A stretch of 50,694 nt of DNA from Candidatus Woesebacteria bacterium GW2011_GWB1_33_22 (lineage in GTDB: Bacteria; Patescibacteriota; Microgenomatia; UBA8517), in assembly GCA_000989765.1 (NCBI GenBank), contig LBOW01000006.1, positions 1 to 50,694 of the forward strand, in the 5' to 3' direction. A program made the translations under genes and the position numbers. Positions 47,550 through 50,694 of the stretch are shown in pieces (the stretch's first letter is position 1; the number at the start of each line of letters is the position of its first letter). The notes beneath the pieces were generated by a model. The model was not told where the DNA came from. It ran no database searches and was given only the letters and a program-made list of their open reading frames with translations.

Positions 47550-47956
47550 GTCTGTTTTTAGACTCAAGTGTTTTATTTTCAGCTACATATTCAGTTATTG
47601 GAGGATCTTCTAAATTATTTACATTAAAAAATATAAAACTTAATGTCTCAAAGGTTGTTTTGCACGAAGTAGAGAAAAATGTAAGACAAAAATTAGAAAG
47701 TTATCATCTAGATAGGTTTTTTATGTTAACTTCAAAATTAAATATTCTAGACAATTATCTAAACGACAATTTAATTAAAAAAGCGAAAAAGTATATTGTA
47801 GAAAAAGATAGTGTAATTTTGGCCGAGTTCTTGAATTCAAATTGCAAGTATTTAATAACTTTAGACAAGAAAGACTTTTTGCAAGAAAAGGTCATAAAAT
47901 TTGTAAAACCCAAAAAAATCCTCACCCCAAAAATGTTCCTTGAGGCTAATAAATAA
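47525..47956 (+). CDS. PIN-domain toxin
   Basis: The 143 residues have a PIN ribonuclease core with the acidic residues in LFLDSSVLFS (first Asp), LHEVEKNVR (Glu), EKDSVILAEFL (Asp) and ITLDKKDF (Asp). PIN toxins cut RNA such as tRNA or rRNA. It overlaps the Phd antitoxin gene by 25 bases, the usual antitoxin-first order. The start codon is within the antitoxin coding region. Confidence 0.85.
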   Translation: MAKGRSTISLFLDSSVLFSATYSVIGGSSKLFTLKNIKLNVSKVVLHEVEKNVRQKLESYHLDRFFMLTSKLNILDNYLNDNLIKKAKKYIVEKDSVILAEFLNSNCKYLITLDKKDFLQEKVIKFVKPKKILTPKMFLEANK

Positions 47957-48018
47957 TTCTTCACGTATCATTTTCCTCTTGACAGGTAGAGAGAGAGATT
48001 AGAGTTACGGGTGTATAT

Positions 48019-48522
48019 ATGACAGAACCAATATCTTTAGGAGATCCAGCACCTAGTTTTTTCGAGAAGCACATTTTGGGTGAGCAATATCTGGAATACC
48101 ACAAAGAACCATTAGTTAAGGTGGCGGGTCAGATAAATGGGGAGTATCGTGGCCTCCTTGAAAAGATGGGTGAGGGTGATCATAAACTGAATGCAAATTA
48201 TTTTGAGGAATTAGCACTTAAAAGAAAAGAAGTTTGTGAAGCCAGATTACAAGCTTCTAAAAATTCACGCGATCACCGATTACGTGATCAGGCTTTAGGT
48301 TGGGAAGCAGAATTGTGGTACACAGACATTGCGCTAGAATCATTACATAAAGATGGAGTAGATAAGAGGGTTTTAAAAGCGGTTACAAGATCAATAGCGG
48401 GAGAAATGAAGGAATTAGACAGGGAGGCGTATGAAAAGAGGAAGTTTAGTAAGATGTCTGCAACAATTGGTAATGTAGTATTTGAAAAAAGAGTCCTTGC
48501 ATTTGCTAAAATTAACGACTAA
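48019..48522 (+). CDS. Hypothetical helical soluble protein
   Basis: The 167-residue soluble, charged protein has helical patterns throughout (ELALKRKEVCEARLQASKNSRDHRLRDQALGWEAELWY) and no known motif. TTGACA at 47979-47984 upstream suggests a promoter, but its -10 is weak. It stands alone between the PIN toxin and the DUF5667 gene. Confidence 0.5.
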   Translation: MTEPISLGDPAPSFFEKHILGEQYLEYHKEPLVKVAGQINGEYRGLLEKMGEGDHKLNANYFEELALKRKEVCEARLQASKNSRDHRLRDQALGWEAELWYTDIALESLHKDGVDKRVLKAVTRSIAGEMKELDREAYEKRKFSKMSATIGNVVFEKRVLAFAKIND

Positions 48523-48593
48523 TAATATCTTTCTCCTTACTGTTTGTTTGCAGGGGTTGACTAAAAGATATACAATTACAATTACCCTTAAAA

Positions 48594-49202
48594 ATGAAAA
48601 GTAGGATTGCAGGAATTAGTGCTACAATTTTGATAGCTTTTATCATACTTTTGGCTTCATTGTTAAGAAGTGTTACTCCTAACTATGCATATTCTCCGAT
48701 GGTTTTATCAGAAAAAACAAACAAAGTAGAGAGCGTTACAATTGATTATGTGTTGGCTTATCAAGGTAAAATTCTACCTGATAATCCTTTGTGGTATATA
48801 AAGGTATTAAGAGATAAAATTTGGTTAGTTGGCACTTTTAAACCTGTCAAAAAGGCGGAATTAAATCTCCTCTTTGCTGATAAAAGGTTAAATGCTTCTT
48901 TAGAACTTTTTAAAAAGAATAAACCTGATTTGGGGTTATCTGTGCTTACCAAATCTGGAAAGTACTTGGAAAAATCAGCTAGTATCATGAATGATGATAA
49001 AGATTTTTATAGTAAATTAGCCGTAGCGTCGCTTAAGCATAGAGAGGTTATAGAAGAGGAAATACTTCCACTTACTCCAGAAGATTTAAGACCGCAGGTT
49101 ATCAAGGTGAAGGACTATTCGAAATTAGCATACGAAAAAGTGAAGGACAAAATGCTCTCAGTTGGCTTGGTTCCACCAAGTAATCCTTTTGAAACGAAGT
49201 AA
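48594..49202 (+). CDS. DUF5667-domain membrane-anchored protein
   Basis: The 202 residues have an N-terminal membrane anchor (ISATILIAFIILLASLL, about 8-24) and a DUF5667 domain (YQGKILPDNPLWYIKVLRDKIWLVGTFKPVKKAELNLLFADKRLNASLEL). This pattern (a short LP..PLY.K segment, helix with RL) is common in CPR envelope proteins. The function is unknown, probably at the cell envelope. A TACAAT-like box lies about 17 bases upstream of the ATG. Confidence 0.75.
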   Translation: MKSRIAGISATILIAFIILLASLLRSVTPNYAYSPMVLSEKTNKVESVTIDYVLAYQGKILPDNPLWYIKVLRDKIWLVGTFKPVKKAELNLLFADKRLNASLELFKKNKPDLGLSVLTKSGKYLEKSASIMNDDKDFYSKLAVASLKHREVIEEEILPLTPEDLRPQVIKVKDYSKLAYEKVKDKMLSVGLVPPSNPFETK

Positions 49203-49358
49203 TTTCTTGTACAAGATATATTTTTAATTTCCGATCAATTTCCGCGAGCAATTTTATGTTTTGTTTTTTCACGCTTAACTTACGCATAAGCTGATATATT
49301 TGGTTCTACAAACTAATAGTTGCTTATCCCTTGTCAGTATTAGATTATGTTTTTACGG

Positions 49359-50694
49359 ATGAAAAACTTTAAAGCCCCGTCTTACGAAAAAATAAAAAAA
49401 GAAATAACTAAAAAAATTGGTGTTATGCCTAAAAGGCCTAGTGATCTGCCATTAGGTAATTGGACAGAACAGGCATTAAAGGTTTTAGAAGAAAGATATT
49501 TAGTTAAAGATAAGGATTTAAAACCAATTGAAACCACTGAGGATATGGTTTGGAGAGTTGCTTTTGAAGTTGCCTCTTCTGAGGCAAGATGGGGAGCCAC
49601 AAAAAAGGAAGTATTGAAAATGGCTCGTGATTTTTATGAATTAATGGTAAGCAGGAAATTCTTGCCCAATTCTCCAACTTTAATGAACGCTGGAACTGAT
49701 AATGGTTTGCAATATTCTGCTTGTTTTGTTCTTCCTGTTGAGGATTCTATGGAAGGAATCTTTGATGCCTTAAAATATCAGGCAATAATCCATAAAACAG
49801 GTGGAGGAACAGGGTTTGCATTTAGTCGCCTTCGAGAAAGTGGATCAATAGTTAAGACCTCTTCAGGAACGGCATCTGGTCCAGTTTCATTTATGAGAAT
49901 TTTTGATGCAGCTACAAATGAGGTTAAACAAGGAGGTAAAAGAAGGGGAGCTAATATGGGGATCTTAAGGGTAGATCATCCTGATATTTTGGAGTTTATT
50001 CATTGTAAGGAAGAGGGAGGTATCACAAACTTCAATATCTCTGTTGCTATAACAGACACTTTTATGAAAGCATATTATAGTGATGGGAATTACGACTTAA
50101 TAAGTCCAAAAACTAAAGAAATTGTTGGTAGTCTTTCAGCTCGAAAAGTGTTTGACGAAATTGCAGACGGGGCCTGGAGGACAGGAGACCCTGGACTTGT
50201 TTTTATAGACAAAATAAATGAAAGTACAGCTAATCCAGTGCCCACACTTGGTAATATTGAAGCCACAAATCCATGTGTTACTGGGGATACTTTGGTGTCG
50301 ACAAAAATAGGATTACTTAGAATAAAAGATATTGTAGAGAATGGTAATAAGGGATTATTTTTTGATAATAGAGTTGAAAATATAACTAAAGGTGGAGTTT
50401 CGATTAGTGAAGCTGTTAAGTTATATGATTTGGGTCCCAAAAAAGTAATGAAATTAGTTACCAAATCAGGTTATGAAATAACTGCAACCCTAGACCATAG
50501 GGTAATGACTGTCAGCGGATGGAAGGAAATCCAATCGTTAAAAATAAATGATGAGATTCTTATACAAAGTGCCAAGGGTAGTTTTAATGAATCTGATAAG
50601 TTATCTTTTGAAACTATCAACAATTTTCCAAATAAGTGGACCAAAGAACTGGGTCAGGTTTTGGGTTTGTTAATAGGTGATGGCTGGTTACGAA
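49359..50694 (+). CDS. nrdJ: Class II (B12-dependent) ribonucleotide reductase, N-terminal part with intein
   Basis: The frame is open to the window end (445 codons). The N-terminus has LMNAGTDNGLQYSACFVLPVEDSMEGIFDALKYQAIIHKTGGGTGFAFSRLRESG and KQGGKRRGANMGILRVDHPDI, typical of class II NrdJ. The host sequence ATNPC is interrupted by an intein that starts with Cys (50274). The ATG at 49359 is used; an earlier in-frame ATG at 49347 abuts a possible -10 (TAGATT) and is less likely. The enzyme makes deoxynucleotides with adenosylcobalamin. The C-terminal part is outside the window. Confidence 0.88.
   Translation, partial: MKNFKAPSYEKIKKEITKKIGVMPKRPSDLPLGNWTEQALKVLEERYLVKDKDLKPIETTEDMVWRVAFEVASSEARWGATKKEVLKMARDFYELMVSRKFLPNSPTLMNAGTDNGLQYSACFVLPVEDSMEGIFDALKYQAIIHKTGGGTGFAFSRLRESGSIVKTSSGTASGPVSFMRIFDAATNEVKQGGKRRGANMGILRVDHPDILEFIHCKEEGGITNFNISVAITDTFMKAYYSDGNYDLISPKTKEIVGSLSARKVFDEIADGAWRTGDPGLVFIDKINESTANPVPTLGNIEATNPCVTGDTLVSTKIGLLRIKDIVENGNKGLFFDNRVENITKGGVSISEAVKLYDLGPKKVMKLVTKSGYEITATLDHRVMTVSGWKEIQSLKINDEILIQSAKGSFNESDKLSFETINNFPNKWTKELGQVLGLLIGDGWLR
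50274..50694 (+). other. Intein in nrdJ (truncated by window end)
   Basis: The intein begins at Cys (codon 50274-50276) after ATNP. Block A is CVTGDTLVSTKIG; block B is TATLDHRVMTVSG (T..H). A dodecapeptide-type homing endonuclease starts with LGQVLGLLIGDGW at the window end. The insertion point is at the conserved NPCGE-type position of class II RNR, where inteins are known. The splice junction at its C-end is not in the window. Confidence 0.8.

Noticed and set aside
1-50694. CRISPR array or rRNA genes
   Set aside because: No regularly spaced direct repeats with unique spacers, no Cas motifs, and no rRNA-like sequence were seen. The GGTC and CTAGA repeats are dispersed, not arrays.

Overview
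The window is AT-rich bacterial DNA. Its gene content points to a Patescibacteria (CPR) genome, probably of the Microgenomates type; this is inference from gene content, not a 16S call. The evidence is a compact phosphoglycerate kinase, a short archaeal-style triosephosphate isomerase, a transketolase split into two genes, a class II ribonucleotide reductase with an intein, secreted proteins with the CPR-type tail LCPDGxxVxRTGPNCEFAPCP, a DUF5667 protein, and an LPAGRQ-type palindrome inside a gene.

Layout. (1) About 1-22.7 kb is an accessory island of mostly unrecognised genes. It holds two divergent tRNA-Asn(GUU) genes in the same orientation (1488-1559 and 22632-22703), a HEPN/zinc-ribbon two-gene locus, a split PEP-synthase-like pair, and two degenerate 2-hydroxyacid dehydrogenases. 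It also holds a replication and integration module (PrimPol-helicase, a recombinase homologue lacking its catalytic serine, and an active-looking large serine recombinase), plus a second recombinase module next to tRNA-Asn. Both large recombinase genes read at their 3' ends into the end of a gene on the opposite strand (an SDR gene and tRNA-Asn), as expected if these are integration sites. Upstream of the second recombinase operon lies a strongly structured leader (20719-20831) with two competing pairings. It is the best candidate here for an undescribed regulatory RNA. (2) 22.8-26.9 kb has a BrnT/BrnA toxin-antitoxin pair, a peptidase E-like hydrolase, a DUF4430/DUF6580 membrane pair, a VIT/CCC1 transporter, and thioredoxin and glutaredoxin genes. 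(3) 26.9-36.6 kb is a central carbon cluster: tpiA, rpiB, pgk, gap, a LOG protein, both transketolase halves with a DUF3800 gene between them, class I aldolase and a PfkB kinase. (4) 36.6-47.2 kb holds envelope genes: two secreted paralogues flanking an AbrB/Doc pair, a D-2-hydroxyacid dehydrogenase, a beta-lactamase-like hydrolase, two class A penicillin-binding proteins and a CPBP protease. (5) 47.2 kb to the end has a Phd/PIN pair, a DUF5667 protein and the start of the B12-dependent ribonucleotide reductase, cut off inside its intein.

Signals. At least twelve start codons lie exactly six bases downstream of a -10 hexamer, which implies leaderless mRNAs. The main element genes instead tend to have Shine-Dalgarno leaders. 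Two families of intergenic palindromic repeats occur between 25 and 44 kb.
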